Source of the DNA: Paramecium primaurelia
Lineage: Eukaryota > Ciliophora > Oligohymenophorea > Peniculida > Parameciidae
NCBI GenBank assembly: GCA_905182975.1
Contig: CAJJDM010000003.1
Span: 229,890 to 293,889, forward strand
Length of the DNA: 64,000 nucleotides
Reading direction: 5' to 3'
Positions 12,597 to 24,205 of this stretch are shown here, piece after piece. Under the pieces are notes generated by a model. That model was not told the DNA's origin and ran no database searches. It saw only the letters and a list, made by a program, of their open reading frames with translations. Every line of letters starts with the position of its first letter. The first letter of the stretch is position 1. The translations under genes were made by a program, and so were the position numbers.

Positions 12597-14065
12597 ATGA
12601 TATAATTAATATTTAATTGCTTATTATTATCAACAGCACAAAAATTACATTAAGAATCCTCATTTTATAATTAGGAATAAGCAGGAGGTAAAAATTAAGG
12701 CTTATAATCTCCATCAAATGTCTTTTTATATGATGATGAGTAATTTCAATACTTTACTACTATATCTTTGATATCCAGCTTTAATGGTATAGAGAAAGAG
12801 GGTAAATATAAAGTTGCTCTTGAAATTGATTTACCATTTATTTTCATAACAGAGTTAAACAATTCTTTACATTTTACAAAATTGATACCTACTGATGATT
12901 AGATTGAATTAATAATCTCATATATAAAACCAAAATTTAAAGAAATAGAAGATTGTTGGGGCAATATTTTTTATGTATTAAATAGTAGTTTATGGATAAA
13001 TCAAAATATAGGATTGGATGTTAGTTTTTTCTATTATACTGGGTATGGTGCAATTGATTTTAGATAATCAACTATGTTAGATGGATATATTGGATTAGGC
13101 AAATACCCATCAGTAGAAAAGGGTAATTTCAATTATATTATGAATCTAACTCATTAACATTTGATTAGTCATCCATCTTATTCTTTATATTTTGGAAATT
13201 AGGAAGGATTTATTGATTCTGTTATAACTTTAGGAAATTATTAAGAATCCTTTAAATAAAATGGAACAGAATTTTAATAACTTAAAGCCATTCCAGGATG
13301 TAATTAAACATGGTGTTTTCGAGTAAATTAAATATCACTTTATAAAAATGATACAACAATATATAGTTCAAGTAATAGGAAACCTTACACTTCATTTATT
13401 AGTTCAACTTATTAGTTTATTTACATTCCTAAAGAAATAGCAGAAGCCATTAAATTTCATATTCAAAAAAATGATAACATAGACTGTGACTTCATTAATT
13501 ATCCAATACAAAATAGAAACAATACCATTCTAATCTGTTCTACAAAGTTATAAATATCTATACCTTAAAATTTCCCTGTTGTTGAGTTTGTTGTTTTATA
13601 ACATTCTTAAAAGATAACTTTGACATTTAATCCTCAATAATACATCTAAAAATGTCTTGATGATGTGGAAACATATGAATTTAAATGTTTAACATATTTT
13701 GCCATATATGATAAAAAAATAGACTAATATAAACCAAATTTTGATATTGTTTTTGGATTACCTTTTCTAAGAGTTTACTATACATATTATGATTTACAGA
13801 ATTCAACTATATGTATAATTTAATTATTTAATTAGTGTTTTCATAAGCATATTAATTTGATGATATACCTTTAATTTCTAGATTTTGGTATTATAGTTTT
13901 TTGGCTTTATTAATTTGTTGGGCTTTGGTTATGATGAGTTGTGGTATCTTTTTTAAAGAATAGATGGATTAAATGATTGTCTTTGTCATAAATATCTTGA
14001 AATACATCTAAGGAGATCAACAAGCAAGATAATAAGTACTAAGAAATTATTTAGGAGATGACTGA
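12597..14065 (+). CDS. Membrane-anchored pepsin-like protein, catalytic aspartates apparently lost
   Basis: Start 12597 gives a signal peptide (MIQLIFNCLLLLSTAQ). The body follows the A1 aspartic protease layout: an N-lobe strand, DGYIGLG in place of the usual DGILGLG, then HPSYSLYFGNQEG, ITLGNYQ and a late FDIVFGLPFLRVYYTYYD. Both active-site motifs are degenerate: the first DTGS site reads EIDLPFIF and the second reads FISSTYQFIYIP with Ser where Asp is expected. A 23-nt intron (13813-13835, TAG acceptor) leads to a single transmembrane helix (FWYYSFLALLICWALVMM) and a short cytoplasmic tail. It is likely a non-proteolytic surface or vacuolar protein. Confidence 0.7.
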
Positions 14066-14145
14066 AAACTAATATTTCGCTTACGTCATGACTATATCAT
14101 CAATTTTATATTAAATATTTACGTCACCATTAAATAATTTATTAT

Positions 14146-14442
14146 ATGAATAAAATATTTATATCCCTCTTCTTAATACTCTCACTCTTTATTTCAACAT
14201 CAAAATCATTGGAATATATTAATAATAAGCTTGATATATAAGATACTTTTACTAATAGTATAATCAAATAGATTTTAAGAAAAACATATACAGACACTAA
14301 TTGTCCACCAGAACAATCAAAAACTTACTGTTCAGGAAATCAACCATGTTGTAAAGTTGGAAGTAGATATGGATGTTGTCCATATTCATATGGTATATGT
14401 TGTGGAGATGGAACATGTGTTCCAAATGGAGGAAGATGTTGA
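14146..14442 (+). CDS. Small secreted cysteine-rich granulin-like protein
   Basis: 98 residues, single exon. A clear signal peptide (hydrophobic residues 4-19) is followed by a spacer and a 40-residue cysteine cluster with paired cysteines (QPCCK, GCCPY, ICCGD) spaced as in granulin/epithelin modules, ending GGRC. Granulin modules are disulfide-stacked secreted peptides. Here only about one module is present. It lies just downstream of the membrane pepsin-like gene in the same orientation, but no functional link is shown. Granulin assignment rests on the CC pairs only. Confidence 0.6.
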
Positions 14443-14700
14443 AAATAAAAAAATCAGTTTTCCATTAATTTTGAATTAATTATCTATATTTTAGTTAAAA
14501 TCAATTCTAAAATTTTATTTTATTTCTTTGGTTCTAATTATTATTTGTTTTTAAATGAAAAAACCATTCTTTTTAAATAACAAATATATAATTAATTTAT
14601 AGTTACTTATTCATGTTTTATACTTCTCAATTATTATTATAAAAATATATAAAAATAATTATTATTTCTATATTTCTTAATATTCATATAAAATATTTAA

Positions 14701-17043
14701 TCAAAATACTTAAGAAAATTATGAACTATCACATCTAATTCCATCTGATAATTTTATTAATAATTCTTTTAATTTTATCTTTGTAATTGGTTTTTCAACA
14801 CCAAATGCTATACCACTATCTTTAAATTATTCAACAATTTCTTATGTTAATTTATGTCCAGAACATGCTATAATTGTAACATTTCTATCTAATTTACGAA
14901 TACGAGTTGAAGCCTCTAAACCAAGCATTAATGGCATTTCCAAATCCATAAATATTAATTAAAAGGGAATATTATCTCTTAATCTTTCATTTACTTTTTC
15001 TATAGATATCATTCCATTCATTGCAAAATCTGAACTCATTCCACATAATTCTAATAAATATTATAAAGCTACTATATTAAATTCATTATCATCAACAATT
15101 AAAATAGGTGGATGTTATTAAGTTGAATCATTCCATTTTTATAATAAATTTTATATTAAACGACTTTAAATAGATTATTTATTAGAAAGATTTCTTTCTG
15201 ATTCATTTCTTAATCTCAGAGTTACTTAATAGTTTAATGAACTAGTCATAAAATTAAAAGATTTAAGATTTTTTTTTTAAATCATTCTTTTGCTACTTTC
15301 TTACATGGGAATAGCAATTGAAACTGAGGGTGATTTTTATGATGTTATATTTTATAAGACTCTAAAATCTAATGTTGGTATTTATTAAGCTATTTATGGA
15401 GATATCTATGAATCAGAAATATCTTCTTAAGCTTAATTTTAATTTAATACTTCAAAATAAAACTTAGATCCATTACCATAATGTGACTAAACCTAAATTC
15501 CTATTGAATGATTTGAAGAAAGTTATTTTGCTAATTCATTGCTAATCATTAGACCTAATCCTATTCCAAAAGGATTTACTTTTTAATTTTCTTAATCATT
15601 TACTCTTGAAAATTCTTGAAAGAGTAATTTAAGATTTTCTGGTTTGATACCTAATCCAGAGTCTTAAACAGAAATAATAATGGTTTATTTTTTTTCTTCA
15701 CTTTAAATACATTCAATTAAAATAGATCCTTTTGGTTATGTATATTTAACAGCATTACTCAATAAATTCATGATAATTTGTCTAATTCTTAGTTTATCTG
15801 AATTTATTTTAAGTGGCAACTTTGGATCATAATTAAAAGTAATATTTAATCCTTTTTTTTCTTTTAATAAATCAAATAAGGAAATTGTCTTATCTATTAA
15901 TTTAGGTAAATTAAATTTATGACACACAATTCTTATTGATTTATTTTCAATCTAAGCTGCATCCAAAATATCATTAATTAAATTTAAAAGTAAATGACAA
16001 GAATTTAATGAAGGTTTTAAGAATTTTTAGTACAAAGATGGATCTATTAATTCTTCTAAGCACATTTACATATTAATTATTGCATTTAAAGGATTTCTCA
16101 TATCATGAGAAACTTTATGTAATGTTTTTATCATTGTTTAAATTTAATCCTTTGATTATTATTATTATAATTTAGATGAATCAATATTGTTTATTTTATG
16201 TTTAACAATCAATATAAATTATTAGTTTTCTATATTTAGTTTTTAAATACTGAGATAATAATGAGAATTGTTTGTTGGCTCAAAAATTAATTTTTAATCT
16301 AATTTCAGAATTTTCTTTTTTAATTAATCAATTATATCGCTAATCAATAATGAGTGTCTTGTTGTAGTATTTTCAGAACAGTTAGATTATCTAACAAAAT
16401 TTTATGTTTAGTCTCTGGGTGTAAAGATTCTACTTTAATTCTATTCAGATGTACTCATAACTTGCTCTTTTATAATGGAATAAAAAAATTTAGATTCATA
16501 AATTGGATTGTATTACATATCTAATATACAAAATTCTCCAGATGATATTTAAGTGAATAGATTCTTCATATTAATGAATTATTGATTTTCATTCTTCTTA
16601 TATATTTGAAGAATCAAAAAAAAATTCAATACTGTTCTCAAAATCTCAACTGTGATATCTGAAACATTTCCAAAGCAAATGCATGTAATACATGTTAAAA
16701 AGAAAAATAATGATGTTAATTTTGAATACTATTCGTTCAATTGAATTATCAAAACGATTTATATCCCAGTATAAATTTACCATTATGGCAACAGTAAATA
16801 GCTTACTCCTATAATCACTACACCTTTAATCAAACTCAATATTATCAAGATTAAGTTAGATTTCTTTTAAAAAATGTATTCTAAACAAAATACAATCAAA
16901 TGAAAGCCTGCTAAGGCCAATCCTATTGCTAATAAGCTATAGTCTTGTATTAAGTATGACTGCATATGAACTATTAAGCCATCTATCATCAAAAATAACT
17001 AAAGAATCCGACCTTTATTCAATGCTTTACAAAGGGTAATCAT
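14701..17043 (-). CDS. Hybrid sensor histidine kinase with receiver domain
   Basis: 780 residues, one exon. The N-terminal ~190 residues hold several hydrophobic helices, so it is a membrane protein. A sensor-like linker follows, then the H-box SHDMRNPLNAI with phosphoacceptor His313. The ATP-binding domain shows the N-box MNLLSNAVKYT, G1 SGLGIK, F-box LFQEFSRV and G2 GIGLGLMISN. The C-terminus is a receiver domain: VDDNE acidic pocket, phosphoacceptor Asp700 in FMDLEMP, Ser in ACSGH and Lys in VEKP. All catalytic elements are intact, so His-to-Asp phosphorelay is expected. The ligand is unknown; the TM region has no recognisable periplasmic-type sensor domain. Confidence 0.9.
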
Positions 17044-17444
17044 AATATATATATTTTAATTAGAATTAAGTACTAAGGTGAAATACAATATCTAATGATT
17101 ATATTTTTAGATAAATGTATTTTATTTTTTACCCTTATTATGAACAGGAAATAGTATTTTAAATTAATAATTATTAGCTTTTAATAAGAAGCCATAAAAT
17201 TTAATCAAATAATAATAAAGAAATGGTTCATATTTTAGTTTAAAAACTATTTTTCTCATATAACCAATTAATTTAAAATTAATTTATTTAATAATAAGAG
17301 TTAATTTTAATATTATATTTTATTAAATTGCAGTATAATTTATCCTTTGATTTGACTATTTTTCAAATTTAGTTTTGTATTACGTCATGTTTGAAGGCTT
17401 AAATTCTAAAAATATTTGATATAATATTTCATATATATTAATAA
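17044..17444. other. Intergenic, no gene seen
   Basis: About 400 AT-rich bases between the kinase start and the stop of the next minus-strand gene. It presumably holds the histidine kinase promoter; no coding or RNA feature is apparent. Confidence 0.45.
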
Positions 17445-18821
17445 TCATTAAGTCTTCTTTCCTTATCTTTTTGTTATAAATCTATTTAATTTCAAAAACA
17501 ATTTGTCTTGTCCATAAAATAATTCTGGTTCAGATTTTGTTGGTAAATTCATTATTTATACAAATTTATCAAGTTTACCAACTAAAAAGGCATTTATATA
17601 AATTTTTAATTTTTTAAAAGTCCAATTAATATCTGTAATGGACTTGATATCAGAAAATACATTCACAACAATTAATTATACCTAATAAAATTTTATAAAT
17701 ACTGATTAATATTATTTGATATTATCTTCAATTTAATGTAATTTTGCTAAACCATTTTTAAATAATAACGGTAGAGCCAATACTATAAATTTAGTATTTT
17801 CATTTAATTTTAAATTATTTGATAAAATATCATTAAGATGCACACATTAAAATTAATCGATTTCATATTTATCTTATTATATACATTTTTCAAGCATAAA
17901 CAAAGTTTATTTAAAGCAAGATTTAACAACTTTATATATTTATTTATCATTCACTAATTTACCAGCTAAAAAGTTTTATGTAATATATAGAAAATCTGGT
18001 TTCATATTTTCTTCAGGAAAGAATAATTGTTTAAAAGTAGCATTTGGATTTGAAAAGTCTACTTTAGTTCTATTTCTCATAAATCCATCAATTGAATATA
18101 ATAAATCGCCAAAATAAAGTAAAGTATTTAATTTTTCTCTAAGTAATCCATTCTGTTTGGCCATATTTTTCAAATGGTTTACTATAAAAGCAACAGAAAC
18201 ATGATTTTATCTATGTCCTGGTATAATTAAGTCAGCTTGACTCATTAAAGGTGAAATAAAATTCTCAAATGATCTTTTCACAAATTTACTATACTAAAAT
18301 AGTACATTTTCTACAGTTCTTCCTCTCTCTTTAACATCTCTTAGAATACGACGACATAAACGAATATCATCTAAAATTATGTATGTTTATTAAATACCAT
18401 CACAATGTATAAATATTTTATAAGACATTAATTCTCTTATTCTTTCATCATAAAGTGCCATAATACCCTCAAAAACTATAACTTGAGCAGGAAGTACTAT
18501 TGAACATTGATCTAATCTTTTATGAGTCACAAAACAATATATTGGAACTGAAGCTGGTCTTCCTGACAATAATGTAGAAATAACTTCAAAGGCATTATCC
18601 CAATCTAATGAATCTGGATGATCAAAATTATATGATGAAATATCAATTTTAGACTTGTCTATTCCTTTATAAAAGGAATCACAAGAAAGAATAGTCATGT
18701 CAACATCAGAATCATATTGGATTTCCCTTTTGATTGTTTCACAAAGTGTAGTTTTTCCTGCTGCAGATCCTCCTGTAACACCTACAAGAATACGTTGAGG
18801 TTCGTACTCAGAGTTCTTCAT
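17445..18821 (-). CDS. Uridine/cytidine kinase-like protein with unassigned C-terminal half
   Basis: 458 residues, one exon. The N-terminal ~210 residues carry the phosphoribulokinase/uridine kinase fold: P-loop GVTGGSAAGKTTL, DSFYKGID, FDHPDSLDW, VIVFEGIMALYD, and the conserved DDIRLCRRILRDVKERGR plus FISPLMSQADLIIP. Uridine kinases phosphorylate uridine and cytidine in pyrimidine salvage. The C-terminal ~240 residues do not show the PRPP-binding motif of the uracil phosphoribosyltransferase domain that many eukaryotic relatives carry; they are helical and unrecognised. Kinase activity is likely; the role of the extra half is unknown. Confidence 0.8.
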
Positions 18822-19267
18822 TTAATATGAACACTACTTTTCTTAAATTGATTGGCGATTTCATTTGGTGAGAATCATTAATCATGAGTTAAATTTTTAA
18901 TTGAATTTTATTTTATTTTTCTTAAGTAATCTCAAATGAAAGAATATGGTAATGATCTTTAAAACTATAATATAAATTTATATAATATAAATTTCTTATC
19001 TTAAAAGAAAAAGTTGGTCAATATTCCAAATTCATTTTTTGTTAGAAAACTTTTAAAAATTGTTATGATTTCTCATAAAAAAATAGATAAAACAATAAAG
19101 TTTATTTTATAAATAATCTGAATTTGTTAATAAAAAGTTCATAATATTATTTATAAGAATAGTATAGTTATGAACATTAGAAAACAAAAGAAAATAAATT
19201 TAATTACTAAAACTATTAAGAAAGAATAGCAAATTAAAAAAAAACAGTTGTTTTTGATTAAAAAATC
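18822..19267. other. Intergenic, no gene seen
   Basis: About 445 AT-rich bases upstream of the uridine-kinase-like gene. No convincing coding stretch in any frame; the promoter of that gene should lie here. Confidence 0.45.
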
Positions 19268-19646
19268 TCATAATATTTGATCCAAAGTTTAGCAGAGTAA
19301 TTTAAATTGTTGTTCCTCCTCTAAATCTTCTCGATCAAAAATTTATTGTTTTTAATCAGCATCATATTTTTTAAGCAAAGATTAATTCTATACTTTTGTA
19401 ATTTTTGTGCTTTCAGAAGTATTGTTAAAGAAATTATTGCTATTTTTTTAACTTTTCTCTCTAGTTAAAAATTGATTATTATTTTGGATACGAAACTTAG
19501 TCTTAACTATAAAATATTTATCATACAGATGGAGTTATTGGATTAAAAATTGGTTAACTTTTTTCTCTACTAAATTGTCTTGTAATTGGTGCTTTTGGAA
19601 GTGGTTTGCGAACAAAATTGAATTAAGATTAGGTTGAGGACATCAT
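19268..19646 (-). CDS. Small hypothetical hydrophilic protein (one inferred intron)
   Basis: About 117 residues. The N-terminal exon reads MMSSTQSQFNFVRKPLPKAP and the second exon is acidic and Gln-rich, ending EEQQFKLLCQTLDQIL then TGA. Joining them needs removal of 25 nt starting GTATGA and ending in AAG; a TAG lies 20 nt from the donor but would leave the wrong frame. The composition and codon pattern look coding, but there is no recognised domain. Alternatively the gene is broken by a frameshift. Confidence 0.45.
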
Positions 19647-20281
19647 TGATCTTAAATATAAATATATATTAATTATAATGAAAAGGATAATTGAAATATT
19701 TTATATTATTTATGAATAATCCTATAGATATAATAGATGAAAAAATCAATAAAATCCATTTTTTTGTTTAGATTTAAATTAATTAAGAATATGTGTTTAA
19801 TAATCTAACCTTTTTAATAGTATTCTTCATTATGAAATTTTAATTTATCTTAATATATGATTTTGTATTGATCTGATTTAATTCAATTTCTTATATTAAT
19901 AGTAATATTCTTTTGGTTTCTTATTGATTTAAAATATTATTTATTTCAAATAGGTTTTTACAAAACTAATGAAAAGAATTAGGAATAGCTATTATTTAAA
20001 TATTATAGAATAAATCTATCGAATAGAATTTAAAGATTTTAAATATTCTTATACATAATAACAATATTAATTCGAAATTATAATGCAATATCAAATCAGT
20101 AGAGTAATTTTAATTAAATCAAAAGATTTTAATTAATTACAATTTGATAAGTCTAAATAATTAAGATTCTTAAAATTAATTGAATGGAAATTAAGAATTA
20201 GATTGAAAATATTGCTTTAAAATTATTAAATAAAATTTTAATATTTCTCTTAAAATATTGATAATTTAATTATAAACATAT
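19647..20281. other. Intergenic, no gene seen
   Basis: About 635 AT-rich bases between divergent genes, so it should hold promoters for both. Short runs of open frame occur but TGA is frequent and composition is not protein-like. Confidence 0.45.
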
Positions 20282-22265
20282 ATGAGCTTCGGGTATGAAA
20301 ATTAAATTTATCATTTAGAGTGTACTCATAATTTCAAACCTTTGGTTAATCTCAAGAATTGGAAAACATTTTAAAAAATAATAGCTCAACTTTGGAAGAA
20401 TTATTAGAAAGAGACAATTTCTTATTTGACATTAAAGCTGGAGCTATGAATGCATTTACTGAATTGTAATAAATAGTATTAACATAAGTGTTTGGAAATA
20501 ACCTGACAATTTAGAAAAGATGATTCATTATATTATTGTCACAAATGATTAAATGGATGATAATGAGAAAAGTCGAAAATTTCCGTATATTATAAGTGAA
20601 ATATTTGCAATGGAAAATACTAGATTTTTTGATTTATTATTCTTAAGACATCGAAATGAATCCCAATCCTCATTATTAAGCAATGAAAGACTGGTTTTAA
20701 TAAGAATCTAAATTAGACTACTATTGAAGATGATATTTTACCAGAATATTAAATGCATCACGAAGATCAATGCAAAGAGGATGAAGATTATAATGGAGGA
20801 GGAATATCTGGAACATCAAGTTAGTATATTTCAATATCATAGTCTAGTGCGCTTCATTTAAATCTAAGTCAGGACTGCATCTAAATGAAAATGTTAGGTT
20901 GAATATATTAAATTCATTTTTCAAATTCTTAGAAACTCCAAATATTAATGATACATCTATGGGGTATTATGCTAAGATATTAAAACCTGTAGCTAGTAAA
21001 TATGGAGGAGAAGTAATACTAAATCCTACATCTTTTTTAGTTTTGGGATCATATCGTAGTTAACAACAATATAATAAGTGATTTACTTTAACATATCAAC
21101 CATTATTAAATTGTAGAAATTGTGGTTAAACTATTAATTTTAGATTACAAAATTAATGATAATATATACATCAACCAAAAATGTTATGTATTCATTAAAC
21201 ATAAGCATAGAAGAATTATAGAAAATAGCTTTTAGAAGAAATGATACATCAAATGGATAAGTTTTGTGAAAATATTACAGTATAAATATTATCTATATAT
21301 CAAATAGATGGTAGCAGATATCACTTAAATATTTGATTTGCTTTTAGAATAAGGAATTTAACAAAAATTATATGAACCTTTGAGAGAATTGTTCGATAAT
21401 GTATTAAAACCATATTACTTTTTTAAAATTGCTGTAATATTATTTAGTATTAATTAATTTAGAAAAAAACAGGAATTCTCACTGTTTATAAAGTATTCTC
21501 TAAAATCCTATTATTTATTTAAGCTAATTCCCTACAAGGTAATCAAATCATCATGTATTTAGACTAGAAGACTTCTGATTTAATATAGATAATCTAATAA
21601 ATTAATCCACTTATTATCTCAAATATTTAAGATTAACAAACCTTTGGACTAAAGAACTTATGTCTTGTTTAAGCTCTCGAAGTTTGTGATAAGTATATAT
21701 TTACTATATATTTATAGATTAAATAATCCACTTTTATTTGAGTCTATGTTTTAAGCACAATTATATTAAAGTTTAATAGAATTGGCCATTAAGTATCAAT
21801 GGAACAATTAACTCTAAATATATGTGACTTCAATTATAAAATCAAGAATTTAAGATGAAAAATATTGTCAAAGAATTCTAAAAGAAACAGATATCTTGAA
21901 TCAAATTAAAAAAAATTTAATTGAGTAACCAAAAAATACAAGTTTTAAATCTAAATGTAGCCATGGATATAATGGTTTTTTAAAAACAGTTGGCTATAAA
22001 ATATTGTAAAAATAAACAACTAACAAAAAAATTAATTTACTACTATAAGATTGTAATAATATATAATAATAAATTAGAATATGGATAGATTATAGAAGCT
22101 CTTTAAAAATTATAACAGGTTGAATTGACTTATTTATGTGATGTAGAACCTAAAACACATATGTAAGAAGCTCCTCCAGAAATCAGTATTGATAGATAAA
22201 TTGAAATGATTATAGATTCCTAAAAAGAAAAAGAAGATCAAATCACAAAATCAGAGTAATAATGA
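20282..22265 (+). CDS. SAPS-domain protein (SIT4/PP6 phosphatase regulatory subunit)
   Basis: About 584 residues spread over ten exons with introns of 23-29 nt. After the first intron (20293-20318) the frame reads TLEELLERDNFLFDIK, matching the SAPS signature (TLLEREDLSLPELL in animals). Later blocks match in order: KFPYIISEIFAMENT, VRLNILNSFFKFLETP, SDLLQHINHYQIVEIVVKLL, TGILTVYKVFSKIL and a late HGYNGFL (family: GYMGHL). An acidic insert (EDDILPEYQMHHEDQ) interrupts the N-terminal third. SAPS proteins are helical-repeat scaffolds that target Sit4/PP6-type phosphatases. Near 21975-21990 one base in an A/T run must be skipped to keep frame, possibly a sequence error. Confidence 0.75.
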
Positions 22266-22501
22266 ATCTATGAATAAAAAAAATAAATTCATAAAACTCT
22301 AACTAATAATCACAATTATCATAATAAATTGGATTGAATATTTAAATGAGATGTTATAGTGTCGATATCTTAATTGTTTTTATTTAATTAGAATAATTAA
22401 CATAAGTTCAAATATACTAAGAAGAAAATATATAAAAAAATGCATTTCTAATTTAGTATTAAAAGTAATCCAATTTTAAATATAAATAAATTAATTCAGA
22501 T

Positions 22502-24177
22502 ATGTTTTTGAGGAATAGATTTCATTCTCTTCGTAAATTGGCTTAATTTTGCACAGCTGAGAGTGTCTCAGGAAAGAAAACCCCTGCTGCATAAACTTAA
22601 TAAACTAAAGTTGAAAGAAATTACTAATTACAATTCTCTAAGTCAGCATTAGTGGATTTTGGAGAATTACCAACAGGTGAAATTCCTGAAGCCTTAAAAT
22701 ATGACAGACCATAAAGTATGTGTAATAATAATAAAATTAGCCTTAACATAATTGGAGACTGGCCTTAGAGTAGTGTCTGAATAATACAATTCCCCACTTG
22801 CTTCAATAACAGTAGCTGTGAAAGCAGGATCAAGATTTGAAACTTTAGAAAGCTCAGGTGTTTCAAATTTCATCTCAAAATTAAACTTAAGAGTAAGAAT
22901 AAATATTTATTATAGGGAACAACAACAAAATCAAGAGAATAAGTTGAAGCAGAAATCGATTATTTAGGAGGATCATTAAAAGTTAAATAAGGCAGAGAAT
23001 TATAGACTTACACATTAACATTCTTACCATCAGAACTTGAAAGAGCAGTAATCTTTTTGGGAGACATTTTGACAAATTCTTTATATTCACCAGCTTAAAT
23101 TGAAGCAGAAAGAGAAGGAATTTATAGAGAATCAGTTAGCATCAATGATTAATACAGAGTTGTTGCTGAAGCTGCACATTACACAAATTATAGAGATCAT
23201 TATATGGGTTAACCTGCAGCAGGAATTAGAGATAATATTCCAAATATTACAGAAGAATAAATAAGATAATTCCATAAGGCTAATTTTGTTGCACCAAATG
23301 TAGTTGTCTCTGCTGCTGGTAATGTTAATCATGAAGACTTTGTATCTGCAGTCAATAAGGCATTCAAAGGATTAGGTACATCTGTTCCAACTGAAGTACC
23401 AAATTCAGAAAAACCATATGCTACTCCATCTATTATGGTATTCATATTTTATTAATAATAAAGTTAATGAAAGATGATGAATTAACTAATTTAAATGTTG
23501 GTGTTTTCTTCGATACTCCAGGATGGAATCACCCTGATGTTTTTGCTCTCCATTATTTCTAAAGACTTATTGGTGATTATAGAGCTGATAAACACACAGG
23601 ATTCCATTTGAATGCTCCAAGTAGATAATATAATACTATGCATTCACTTCTTGGTGGATTACCTGATGTTACTTACTAAAGATGTGTTTATTATGCATAT
23701 TCAGATACTGGTCTTTTTGGAAATTATTTGATTGGTAATGAAGTCTTTGCAACATAAATGGCTTATGTTAGTCAAATGGTTTTATCTGATTATGCTTCAT
23801 CTGTAGGTTAAGTTGAAGTATTCAGAGCTAGAGCCAAAGTTTTTAATGAATTATTAAGTTAAGAGAGTTCTGCTAAATAGTCAAGAGAAATTGCTTAATA
23901 AGTTTTGTATATATATTTCAATAAGATATAGCTATTGGGGAAGAAGAGTACCAAGAAGTGAATTTGCTAGAAGAATTTCTGCTCTTGATGCTGGTCATTT
24001 GACTAGAGTTGCTACAAGACACTTCTGGGATAAAGTAATTATTCTGTTTTATATTATTAGGATATTTCTGTTGTTGTATGGGGACCAACTCACTTGTTAG
24101 ATGCTGTTGCTCATTACAATAGATCATGGAAGAGAAGCACTTTGGGTGGATATGCATAACCATACTATGAGGGTTGA
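22502..24177 (+). CDS. M16 metallopeptidase homologue: mitochondrial processing peptidase / complex III core subunit, non-catalytic
   Basis: 516 residues; introns 22716-22740, 22893-22915, 23438-23463 and two more leave an exon sum divisible by three. The N-terminus (FLRNRFHSLRKLAQFCTA) looks like a mitochondrial presequence. The body is a two-lobe M16 protein: GLRVVSEQ, SPLASITVAVKAGSRFE, then the position of the zinc motif HxxEH reads SNFISKLN, so zinc is not bound. The second lobe has YYAYSDTGLFGNYLIG and ends VVVWGPTHLLDAV. The Gly-rich loop typical of MPP-alpha is also missing. It is best read as a core subunit of respiratory complex III or a divergent MPP subunit in the matrix-side inner membrane. 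Confidence 0.85.
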
Positions 24178-24205
24178 TTCATTAAATAATAAATATAAAG
24201 TTTAT

